A stretch of DNA of 64,000 nt from Chengkuizengella sp. SCS-71B (lineage in GTDB: Bacteria > Bacillota > Bacilli > Paenibacillales > KCTC-33759): assembly GCF_040100845.1 (NCBI RefSeq), contig NZ_JAZHSH010000001.1:3580501-3644500 (forward strand), given 5' to 3'. Positions 46,234 to 55,000 of the stretch are shown here, in pieces. The notes under the pieces are model-generated. The model saw only the letters and a list, made by a program, of their open reading frames with translations, searched no databases and was not told the DNA's origin. Position 1 is the first letter of the stretch. The number at the start of each line of letters is the position of its first letter. The position numbers and the translations under genes were made by a program.

Positions 46234-47011
46234 CAGCTCCCTTATATCTATTCACTCCCATATTCCAAACCATAAAACCAATACTGAAAAACACAATACC
46301 TACAACTGGCGTTAACAAAGCAAAACCTTGTGAAATGTCTTTATCCAAGAAAAACGAAGCAGGATACACTCCTACAAACGCAAATGGCAATAACCACGTC
46401 AAAGTAAATTTAATCACTTTATTATAAATATCTACTGGATATCTCCCATAGTTTTGTATATTCCAAATCATGGGTGTGATTCCTGTTGGTGAATCCGAAA
46501 AAAAAGATAACGACGTGATTAGTATGTATACTCCGCCATAAATCAAAACTGATCCTACAACCATCAATATGAGCACAAATGGATCATACCAAGCAAAAGA
46601 TACATCAAGATGAACCCAAGCATACCCCATAATAATGAAACCTGTGAGGGAACCAAATAAAGATGCAGGATCCATATTTTCTAAAACTAGCTGCACTAAG
46701 TTATGAGCTGGTCTCGTTAAAATCCGATCCATTTCTCCTTTTACAATATAGCGTTCATTAAAGCTCCATAGGTTTAAAAAACAAGTGAATATACCATAAG
46801 GAATCATAAAATACCCGTATATGAATAACATTTCATAGATGGACCAACCACCCAAAGAACTTGTGTGTAGAAATACTACTAATATAAAAAATAAATTTGT
46901 CAGTTGAAATAATAAATCCGTCACTACTTCAATCAAAAAATCAGCTCGGTAGGTCATTCGCGTCTTTAAATAGGTTTTAAAATAATCTGTAAAAATTGAG
47001 GCGTAATACAT
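46226..47011 (-). CDS. ABC-2-type permease (second subunit)
   Basis: About 261 residues with six hydrophobic segments, starting MYYASIFTDYFKTYLKTRMTYRADF, typical of the ABC-2 membrane-6 family. The start at 47011 follows AGGGAGGGTGAG. The ORF could be read back to 47095, but that part overlaps the upstream gene and is Cys/Arg-rich, unlike a real N-terminus. It pairs with the next permease and ATPase in an export system of unknown substrate. Its final codons overlap the structured repeat. Confidence 0.85.
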   Translation of the reverse strand: MYYASIFTDYFKTYLKTRMTYRADFLIEVVTDLLFQLTNLFFILVVFLHTSSLGGWSIYEMLFIYGYFMIPYGIFTCFLNLWSFNERYIVKGEMDRILTRPAHNLVQLVLENMDPASLFGSLTGFIIMGYAWVHLDVSFAWYDPFVLILMVVGSVLIYGGVYILITSLSFFSDSPTGITPMIWNIQNYGRYPVDIYNKVIKFTLTWLLPFAFVGVYPASFFLDKDISQGFALLTPVVGIVFFSIGFMVWNMGVNRYKGAGS

Positions 47012-47016
47012 CCATC

Positions 47017-47811
47017 TCACCCTCCCTGCACAACGAGTCGACGTCTTGCTAACTTCCAAATGACATAAATTGGAACACTTAAAAATACAAACCAAAATAC
47101 CTGAACAATAAATGCATTATAAATCGCATCCCCTACGACTCTGCCCGTAAAAACAGAAGCAGGCAAATAGGTAATGGCTTGAAATGGAAGCCACTCTAAA
47201 ACCTTCTGGGACCAACCTGGGAAAAAGGATATTGGGATAATTAGTCCAGAAAAAAGATCCACAGCAATTCTTTTAAATCTCATTAAACCTTCATTGTTTT
47301 CCACAAAAAATGCAAACATACCTGTTAATAAATTAATCTGTGAGTTAATTAAAAAGCTAAAAAAGATCATCACCATAAAAATCAACCAGACATCAAATTG
47401 AGTCGGTAGTTTAATTTGAAATATAAGGGTTACGATAACCATACCCGGAATCGAAAACAACAATAATCGAAATAATCCTTCTCCTAAACCCTGCATCATT
47501 TTAAAAATCAAATAAGGGTAAGGTTTTGTTAATTGGACTGCAACGCTTCCATCTTTAATCTCATTCGCAATTTCTCTATCTAAATTGTTAAAATAAAATG
47601 CTCTTGCCATCCAGGACACTGCAACATACGTTGTCATTTGTAAAACTGTAAATTCACCTAACGTTTCATTTGTCCCGTATATAGCTTTCCATAAAAAATA
47701 ATAAGCACCGATATTAATTGCATATATGATAATGCCGCTGTAATAGTTCACTCGGTAAGCCAGCATCATTAAAAAACGAATTCGAATCATATCTATATAA
47801 GCACTAACCAT
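47017..47811 (-). CDS. ABC-2-type permease (first subunit)
   Basis: About 264 residues and six hydrophobic segments, of the ABC-2 family. VSWMARAFYFNNLDREIANEIKDGSVAVQLTKPY is the conserved cytoplasmic stretch before the later helices. The ATG at 47809-47811 is preferred over a TTG at 47820; the gene overlaps the ATPase gene by a few bases. Confidence 0.85.
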   Translation of the reverse strand: MVSAYIDMIRIRFLMMLAYRVNYYSGIIIYAINIGAYYFLWKAIYGTNETLGEFTVLQMTTYVAVSWMARAFYFNNLDREIANEIKDGSVAVQLTKPYPYLIFKMMQGLGEGLFRLLLFSIPGMVIVTLIFQIKLPTQFDVWLIFMVMIFFSFLINSQINLLTGMFAFFVENNEGLMRFKRIAVDLFSGLIIPISFFPGWSQKVLEWLPFQAITYLPASVFTGRVVGDAIYNAFIVQVFWFVFLSVPIYVIWKLARRRLVVQGG

Positions 47812-48838
47812 TGGAAGCAACCACTTCCTTTGCTTTTTCTGCAGAACCAGATTTGTAAATCTCTCTCACGATTTCATCTGTATTTGTTTCAAAGATTTTA
47901 ATATCACTAATATTGATAAATCCTACGATGCGACTTAACACATCAGATACATTCACTTCATTTTGAGGAATCCACACTTTTGCTGCCAACTCATTTTCTC
48001 TTAACCATTTCACATTTAAGCCTTTCGTTAACTCGTGCAGTTGTGATAATGGATAACTCTTTTGAAATTGAAAATGAACTTCCTTTCCCTTACCCCATTT
48101 ATCCTTTAAATTTTGTAGACCACCATCATATATAATATGACCTTGATCGAGCATAATCACACGCGAACATAATGCTTCAATATCCTGCAAATCATGGGTC
48201 GTTAATAAAATCGTTGTTTCATATTTTTGATTCATATCTTTTAAAAATTCTCGTATTTCTGTTTTCACTACAATGTCTAAACCAATAGTAGGTTCATCTA
48301 AGAATAAAATTGATGGATTATGTAATAAAGACGCCGCTAATTCACACCTCATACGCTGACCCAAGCTTAATTTTCGAACTGGACGATTTAATATTTCAGA
48401 TAATTGCAAACGTTCTACAATTTCATCCAAACGAGTTTTAAAGTCATTTTCAGGTACACGATAAACTTTTTTCAACAACTGGAAAGATTCAATTACACCT
48501 ATATCCCACCACAATTGACTTCTTTGTCCAAATACTACGCCGATACCACGTACAAATTTCTCTCTTTCTTTATATGGAATCATACCATTCACTTCAATTT
48601 GTCCAGAACTTGGTACAAGAATACCTGTTAACATTTTTATCGTAGTTGATTTTCCCGCACCATTTTCCCCAATGTATCCACAGATTTCTCCTCTTGGAAT
48701 TTGAAAGCTAATATCGTCTACAGCCGCAACTTGATTGTATTGCCTTTTGAATAGATCTTGGAATGCTCCTTTTAAGCCCTCTCTATTTTTTTGAACTTTG
48801 AATACTTTTCGAAGTTGATTCACATGAATTGCTGACAT
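47804..48838 (-). CDS. ABC transporter ATPase
   Basis: 344 residues. Walker A is GYIGENGAGKSTTIKML, the signature is RKLSLGQRMRCELAASLL, Walker B is ILFLDEPTIGLD, and the switch His is in LLTTHDLQDIE. Its C-terminal extension of about 90 residues resembles those of drug or polysaccharide exporters. First gene of a three-gene operon with the two ABC-2 permeases. AGGAGTGTAG precedes the ATG. Confidence 0.93.
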   Translation of the reverse strand: MSAIHVNQLRKVFKVQKNREGLKGAFQDLFKRQYNQVAAVDDISFQIPRGEICGYIGENGAGKSTTIKMLTGILVPSSGQIEVNGMIPYKEREKFVRGIGVVFGQRSQLWWDIGVIESFQLLKKVYRVPENDFKTRLDEIVERLQLSEILNRPVRKLSLGQRMRCELAASLLHNPSILFLDEPTIGLDIVVKTEIREFLKDMNQKYETTILLTTHDLQDIEALCSRVIMLDQGHIIYDGGLQNLKDKWGKGKEVHFQFQKSYPLSQLHELTKGLNVKWLRENELAAKVWIPQNEVNVSDVLSRIVGFINISDIKIFETNTDEIVREIYKSGSAEKAKEVVASNG

Positions 48839-48922
48839 TAACTACACTCCTATTTTTGGTATTTCTAGTATACGTCTTGAAATATTGAGCATTTTCCATC
48901 ATAATTTTAGATATTACTTATC

Positions 48923-48951
48923 TTGTCTTAACATCCTAGAACTTCTATATA
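48923..48951 (+). promoter_or_regulatory. Predicted promoter of the LCP/hemL unit
   Basis: TTGTCT (48923-48928) and TATATA (48946-48951) with a 17-base spacer, about 100 bases before the LCP start in the divergent region. Confidence 0.5.
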
Positions 48952-49049
48952 AAGAAAAAAGATAAACAGGATGTCAATGCTAGATCACTTTATATCATAC
49001 ATGAAGCATTCTAAAAAGAATAGTTCAACACGAAAGGACAAATTATAAG

Positions 49050-50084
49050 ATGGTTACTAAAAAACCAAAGAAAAAAAGTAAAAAATTATTGTGGACATCA
49101 CTTATTATTTTCATTCCAATTGTAATTTTCCTTACTTATTACATTATTTCTATTGTAAGTACCGCAAATGATCTACAGGCGGATGGGGATTCACCATTTG
49201 ATAAATTCGATGACGATGCATTTTATGAACCACCTGAATGGGAAGGGAACGAACGAGTAAATATTTTATTATTAGGTGGAGACACTAGAGGTCTTAGTAA
49301 AAATGAAGTGCCTCGTTCCGATACGATGATGGTACTTTCTCTTGATCCGGAATCAAAGCAGGCTTTTCTATTTTCAATTTTACGTGATACATACGTAGAT
49401 ATACCTGGTCATTGGGGTACAAAAATTAATGCAGCTTTAGTTTTTGGCGGTCCAAATCTAGCGATGGAAACGGTGAGCAATTTTACCGGTTTACCTATTC
49501 AATATTATGTTTATGTAGATTTTGAAGGATTTACTGAATTGGTCGATGCTATCGGCGGAGTTGAGTTTTACGTAGAAAAAGATATGTATTATTCAAGTAG
49601 AGCAGATGGACCAGAATTTGATATCGACCTCAAGGAAGGCACACAACATTTAGATGGAAAGAAAGCATTGCAATATGTTCGTTTTCGTCATGATGCACAA
49701 GGAGATTTCTCAAGAACAGAAAGACAAAGAAACTTGTTAAAAGCCGTTGCGGATGAAATGTTAACTTTCACTAATTTGATCAACTTACCTAAAACATTGG
49801 AGGAAGTGGAGCCCTATATTGAAACAAATTTAACTTTCTCTGAAATGGTAAAATTAGGATCATTAGCCTACAAACATAAAAACAATGGATTTCAAACGGA
49901 GCAATTACCTCCTTCAGATAATGTTAGAGACGAAAGAATTGATGGATTATCGTACCTTGTAACGGATGAAGCTGAGATGCAACAATACATTCAGGACTTA
50001 TTTGAGCAGGCAGCATTAGAAGAGATTCCCCAAGAAAATGAAACAAATCAAGAATCCGATGAAGCAGGAAGTGAAGGATCATGA
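49050..50084 (+). CDS. LytR-CpsA-Psr family cell-wall glycopolymer ligase
   Basis: 344 residues with a Lys-rich N-terminus, one transmembrane helix (about 15-38) and an extracellular LCP domain: [50 protein letters not shown] (conserved Arg/Asp/Lys) and [20 protein letters not shown]. Such enzymes attach teichoic acids or polysaccharides to peptidoglycan. The acidic C-terminal tail (residues about 320-344) is low complexity. It overlaps hemL by four bases (ATGA), an unusual partner. Confidence 0.92.
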   Translation: MVTKKPKKKSKKLLWTSLIIFIPIVIFLTYYIISIVSTANDLQADGDSPFDKFDDDAFYEPPEWEGNERVNILLLGGDTRGLSKNEVPRSDTMMVLSLDPESKQAFLFSILRDTYVDIPGHWGTKINAALVFGGPNLAMETVSNFTGLPIQYYVYVDFEGFTELVDAIGGVEFYVEKDMYYSSRADGPEFDIDLKEGTQHLDGKKALQYVRFRHDAQGDFSRTERQRNLLKAVADEMLTFTNLINLPKTLEEVEPYIETNLTFSEMVKLGSLAYKHKNNGFQTEQLPPSDNVRDERIDGLSYLVTDEAEMQQYIQDLFEQAALEEIPQENETNQESDEAGSEGS

Positions 50085-51391
50085 ACCGACAACGATCTGA
50101 ACAACATTATATAGAAGCATTAGAACACATTGTTGGAGGGGTTAACAGCCCCTCCCGTTCTTTTAAAGCTGTAGGCGGCGGTGCTCCTGTATTTATGGAA
50201 AAGGCGGAAGGTGCTTACTTCTGGGATGTAGACGGAAATAAATACATAGACTATTTAGCTGCTTATGGTCCGATTATTTTAGGACATGCACACCCTCATG
50301 TAACAAAAGCAATTACCAAGGCTGCACAAAATGGAACGCTATATGGTACTCCTACACAACTAGAAAACAAATTTTCAAAAATGTTAAAAAAAGCAATCCC
50401 TTCCATGGATAAAGTTCGTTTTGTAAATTCAGGCACTGAAGCCGTTATGACAACGATTCGTGTAGCAAGAGCTTATACAGGCAGAAGAAAAATCATCAAA
50501 TTTGCAGGCTGTTATCATGGACACTCAGATTTAGTTCTTGTTGCCGCTGGTTCTGGTCCTTCTACACTTGGCATTCCAGATAGTGCTGGAATTACGACAA
50601 ACATTGCAAGCGAAGTCATCACAGTACCATTTAATGATATAGAAGCATTGAAACAAGCTCTGGATCATTGGGGAGAAGATGTAGCAGCAGTCATGATTGA
50701 ACCCATTGTAGGAAACTTCGGAATGGTTGAACCTGAAGCGGGATATTTAGAGAAGCTTTGTTTATGTGCAAGACAAGCTGGTGCACTCGTTATTTACGAT
50801 GAAGTCATAAGTGCCTTTCGTTTCCATTATGGAGCAGCGCAAAATTATAAACTTTTTCCAGATAAGAAAGCAATCGAACCTGACTTAACTGCCTTAGGTA
50901 AAATTATTGGAGGGGGATTACCCATTGGGGCTTATGGTGGAAAAAAAGAAATTATGGACCAGGTCGCTCCTTTAGGGCCAGCTTACCAGGCTGGAACTAT
51001 GGCGGGAAATCCAGCTTCCATTGCAGCAGGAATAGCTTGTTTAGAAGTGCTGGCGCAACCCATAACCTACCCACATTTATATAAAATGGCGGATATATTA
51101 ACGAACGGGATTCTAGAAGCAGCCGAGCATTATAACATAGAACTGACCATCAATCGAATTGGTGGTGCATTTTCAGTTCATTTTTGCAATCATGAAATCA
51201 AAAATTATGAAGATGCTCAAAACACAAATAGTGAATTATTTTCTCAGTTTTTCAATTTCATGTTAAATGAAGGGATTAATTTAGCACCCTCTAAATATGA
51301 AGCATGGTTCATCACAATTGCTCATACATTAGAAGATATTCATCAAACGATACATGCCGTACGAAACACCTTTAATAAGATGAAGCGATAA
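50081..51391 (+). CDS. hemL: Glutamate-1-semialdehyde 2,1-aminomutase
   Basis: 436 residues of class III PLP enzyme. [15 protein letters not shown] at the start and [14 protein letters not shown] near the end are aminomutase-specific. [16 protein letters not shown] binds phosphate, the PLP lysine is in [17 protein letters not shown] (Lys274), and Asp240 is in IYDEVIS. It makes 5-aminolevulinate for heme. It is more like the second Bacillus paralogue (GsaB) than the hem-operon HemL, as it is outside a hem operon; that assignment is tentative. Coupled to the LCP gene. Confidence 0.92.
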   Translation: MNRQRSEQHYIEALEHIVGGVNSPSRSFKAVGGGAPVFMEKAEGAYFWDVDGNKYIDYLAAYGPIILGHAHPHVTKAITKAAQNGTLYGTPTQLENKFSKMLKKAIPSMDKVRFVNSGTEAVMTTIRVARAYTGRRKIIKFAGCYHGHSDLVLVAAGSGPSTLGIPDSAGITTNIASEVITVPFNDIEALKQALDHWGEDVAAVMIEPIVGNFGMVEPEAGYLEKLCLCARQAGALVIYDEVISAFRFHYGAAQNYKLFPDKKAIEPDLTALGKIIGGGLPIGAYGGKKEIMDQVAPLGPAYQAGTMAGNPASIAAGIACLEVLAQPITYPHLYKMADILTNGILEAAEHYNIELTINRIGGAFSVHFCNHEIKNYEDAQNTNSELFSQFFNFMLNEGINLAPSKYEAWFITIAHTLEDIHQTIHAVRNTFNKMKR

Positions 51392-51449
51392 AACATTTTT
51401 ATGCAAACAATAAATTAATCCTCTCTTAACAATTTCATTATATAATTAT

Positions 51450-51496
51450 AAAAAACGAATTATTGAAGCAATAACGCTTATAATAGTTCGTTTTTT
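51450..51496 (+). terminator. Terminator of the LCP/hemL unit
   Basis: AAAAAACGAA-TTATT pairs with AATAGTTCGTTTTTT (one bulge), followed by T-rich sequence, about 60 bases after the hemL stop. Confidence 0.75.
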
Positions 51497-51696
51497 AGAT
51501 TGGTGGAATTTGAAATACATACGATATCAGACTCCAATAACCACAAGGGTTCACATTTAATACTTACTCTTAGCAAGAGTTACTATTGTGTCATTTGAAA
51601 ATTCGTGATATTCTATATAATAATTTTGTATCTCAGATACGGGTTTGTTTTTAATGCACCTCAATTCCCATCTATTGCAGACAAACTTACATCATG

Positions 51697-51795
51697 TCAC
51701 GATCCTGTGAAGACGATGTCTGCATCAAAACGTCCTGTTTTGATCATTGATGGATCAGAACGTCCTGTTCTGAAATAACAGCCATATCCTTATGG
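51697..51795. ncRNA. Candidate small RNA: four tandem stem-loops sharing a TCCT/AGGA loop
   Basis: Plus-strand stem-loops: TCAC-GATCCT-GTGA (51697-51710), ATCAAAAC-GTCCT-GTTTTGAT (51724-51744), TCAGAAC-GTCCT-GTTCTGA (51755-51773) and CCATA-TCCT-TATGG (51782-51795). Stems differ but pair perfectly, while the loops keep TCCT, that is AGGA on the other strand. A copy of the flanking CATCTATT..GCAGAC..ACATCAT..CATGTC segment lies on each side (near 51668-51697 and 51812-51847). The strand is undetermined, as no clear promoter fixes it. It lies inside the 694-base hemL-gltB gap (51392-52085), which has no other gene. Confidence 0.5.
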
Positions 51796-51926
51796 TTCAG
51801 CAAATAACTACCATATCTATTTTGGCAGACGAACATCATATCATGTCTTTTCGGTTTCCAATAAAGAAAACAATAGAATTCATAAAAATTAATTACTAGA
51901 TTTCACTATTTTATGAATGTTACCCC

Positions 51927-51951
51927 AAATTGAATATTTATAATTCAATTT
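51927..51951. promoter_or_regulatory. Inverted repeat with embedded TATAAT upstream of gltB
   Basis: A perfect 9-base inverted repeat, AAATTGAAT (51927-51935) and ATTCAATTT (51943-51951), with TATAAT (51939-51944) in and next to its centre, about 135 bases before gltB. It could be an operator over a promoter; no convincing -35 is seen. Confidence 0.35.
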
Positions 51952-52043
51952 GCATTTATAATACCAATTTAGTTAAGTAAAAAAACTGTTTTTCACTAGT
52001 TACAAGACCCCTAAAACTATTTCATTGTCTTTATTATTTTTTT

Positions 52044-52078
52044 AAGGAGGTGAAGGTCAGTTCATGAAACAACTGACC
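52044..52078 (+). promoter_or_regulatory. gltB ribosome binding site with intervening hairpin
   Basis: AAGGAGG (52044-52050) is followed by a perfect 8-base hairpin, GGTCAGTT (52055-52062) and AACTGACC (52071-52078) with an 8-base loop. The gltB ATG is at 52086. Unfolded, the Shine-Dalgarno is 35 bases from the start; with the hairpin folded, the unpaired distance is about 11. The loop also contains an ATG (52064-52066) opening a 9-codon frame MKQLTKLYE that ends over the gltB start, so leader-peptide coupling is an alternative. Confidence 0.5.
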
Positions 52079-52085
52079 AAACTAT

Positions 52086-55000
52086 ATGAATAAACTTATG
52101 ATGAATGAGGGAAAGTTTCAAAACCTATTACAATCAGAGCATGACAGCTGTGGAATCATCTGTATTATTGAAAAGGATGGGAAGCCCTCTCGTGATAATA
52201 TAAAAAAAACAATTGATGCCTTAGTCATGATGGAACATCGTTCTGGTTTTATAGAAGGTGAAGGGGATGGATGTGGGATCCTCACAGATATTCCAAGAGC
52301 ACTGTGGGAGAAACGATTAACAGTTTCTAATTTAGATGGAAAACTAGCTTATGATCAGCGTTTTATGATCGCTCATATTTTCCTTCCTAGAAAATTAGAT
52401 ATTTCTGTAGCAGAAATGCAAGCACAGATCCGTGAAATGTTCAAAGATGCAGAAGTAAGAATTGTCTTAGAACAAGAAAACGAAGTAAATAATAATGTAT
52501 TAGGCAAATATGCCCTTAATGATGAGCCAACTTTTTGGCAAGTAGCTGGTCTTTGTGAAAAACAAGAAGTCAATATCAATGACCATTTATTTGAGCTTCA
52601 TGTTGATATTGAGGAAAGGTTTAATGTACATGTTGCTTCACTAAGCTCAACTACAACTGCTTATAAAGTGATGGGTGCTGCGAGCATCTTACCTAAGTAT
52701 TTCAACGATACTCAAGATGAATTATTCGCTGCACAAGTAACCATTGGACATAATCGTTACTCTACCAATACATTACCTAACTTTTTCCGTGTTCAACCTT
52801 CAAGCATCTTAGGGCATAATGGTGAAATCAATACAGTAAAAAAGATGAGACATGAAGCTGAAATGGTTAATGTACCTTTACTTGATGGTGGTAGTGATTC
52901 ACAGGATATGAATCGTACAATTGAAACTTTCATTCATCGTTTTGGATTAAGCTTATTTGAAGCGATGGAGCTTGTATTCCCACCTATTATTAATGAAATG
53001 AAACAGTTCAGGGCAGAACTGCAAGATTTATATGTATACTACCGACAGATTTGGGGTCACTTTGCACAAGGTCCAGCTGGGATCGTTTCCCGTTATGAAA
53101 ACGAATGTGTATTCAGCGTTGATGCTTTAGGACTTCGTCCACTATGGATGGTAGAAAGTGATACTTCTTTATATTTCTCATCAGAGCAAGGAATCATTAC
53201 TGTTGGCGAAATGGTGAAGGAACCAAAACCGATTTCTCCAGGTGAAAAAATAGGCGTAAAACTAACAGAAAATGCTCCTGTAGAAGTTGTTCCTTATAGT
53301 GAAATTCAAAACATTGTATTAGAGCGAGCAAAATCACGTGTTGATTTTTCCGGATTGAATAAACACCTTTCTTTTGCCTCAAGCGATCTAGACATTACAC
53401 TAAATCAAGATGTAGAAGCAACAGGAAATTTATATAGTGCATTTGGTTGGGACCGCGAGGGCATTCAGATGATTGAATCCATGTCTAAAACAGGTGCTGA
53501 GCCAATCCGTTCATTAGGTCATGATGGCCCTTTAGCTGCTATCCACTGGGAAAGGCAAAACATCCCAGATTTTATTAAAGAAAGTGTTGCAGTCGTAACT
53601 AACCCAGCAATTGATCGTGATCGTGAAACAGAACACTTTTCTACACGTGTTGTTATAGGACCACGCCCTTCGATATACGGAGAAATCGATGAACGTTTAC
53701 GAATTGAACTACCTTCTCCAATGGTATTGGAAGGATCTCTTGGTTCAGAAAGTTTAAAACAATTAAATCAATTGTCATTAGAACAAATCCTTTCAGAGTT
53801 CCATACACAAGGACAGAACAATGTAGCAGTTTTATCTCTTACTTATAATCGAAATACAAAAGTAAAGGACGCTTTAGAAAAGTTAGCTGCGGAAGCAAAA
53901 AATGCAGTTCAAAACGGTGCTTCTATTTTATTATTAGATGATGCTAAAGCACATCAAAATGATCAATTATGGTTAGATCCTCATTTATCTGTATCTAAAA
54001 TTGATCTAGCTCTAAAAGCAAATGTATTAGATAATGGAGAAAATCTTCGTCGTCAAACTAGCATCATATTACGCTCAGGAGCAGTAAGAAGTTTACATGA
54101 CATCGCGGTTGCTGTAGGACTCGGTGCTGATCTTATCTCACCTTATATGATTTTTGCTACGGCAGCTGATAAAGAGGACGCTCCTGCCGCTAGAAAAGTG
54201 TACCTTGCACTCAAAAAAGGTTTAGAAAAGGTTATTTCTACCATTGGTACGCATGAATTACGTGGATACACACGTTTCTTCTCATCCATTGGTTTACATC
54301 CAGAGATTGCAGAAGTATTAGATATAGTCAATTACTTAGGTAGTGAAAAGGCTGGAAAAAGTTTTGATGATCTTGAAAAAGAAGCCGAAGAACGTTATGA
54401 GTCATATCATCAAGAAAAAGCAAAACCAGCACGTAACTTCCACTTCTTCCAACGTATGTGGAAATCTTTAAACGAAGCTGCTGATGGCTCTGCACCATAT
54501 AGTGATTATGAAGAAAAACTTCGCGAGCAAGAAAAGAAAAATCCTATATCCATCCGTCACTTAGCTGATTTTGATTATGAAAAAGCAAATAAAACACATA
54601 AACCCTTAGATCCATCTGAAGTGAATATTGGAATTGGAGATCATGATTATCCAATGTTAATCTCCTCCATGTCTTTTGGTTCGCAAAATGAAACAGCCTT
54701 CCGCGCTTATGCTGAAGCTGGTAACCGCCTAAATATGATTACGATGAACGGAGAAGGCGGAGAAATTAAAGATATGTTAGGTAAATACAAAAAAACACGT
54801 GGTGCACAAATTGCATCTGGCCGCTTTGGTGTCAATGTTGAACTTGTGAATGGTGTTGCTGTATTAGAAGTCAAAATTGGTCAGGGTGCAAAACCAGGTG
54901 AAGGTGGGCATTTACCAGGACAGAAGGTAAACGATAAAATTGCAGAAGCACGTAATGCTACATTTGGTTCTGATCTAATTTCACCTTCAAACAATCACGA

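Noticed and set aside
46226-47095. N-terminal extension of the ABC permease to 47095
   Set aside because: The added 28 residues are Cys/Arg-rich, overlap the upstream gene, and lie before a good ribosome binding site at the ATG at 47011.
51660-51860. A T-box or other amino-acid riboswitch controlling gltB
   Set aside because: No T-box sequence, specifier loop or terminator/antiterminator arrangement is visible, and the hairpins lie about 300 bases before the start with no linking structure.
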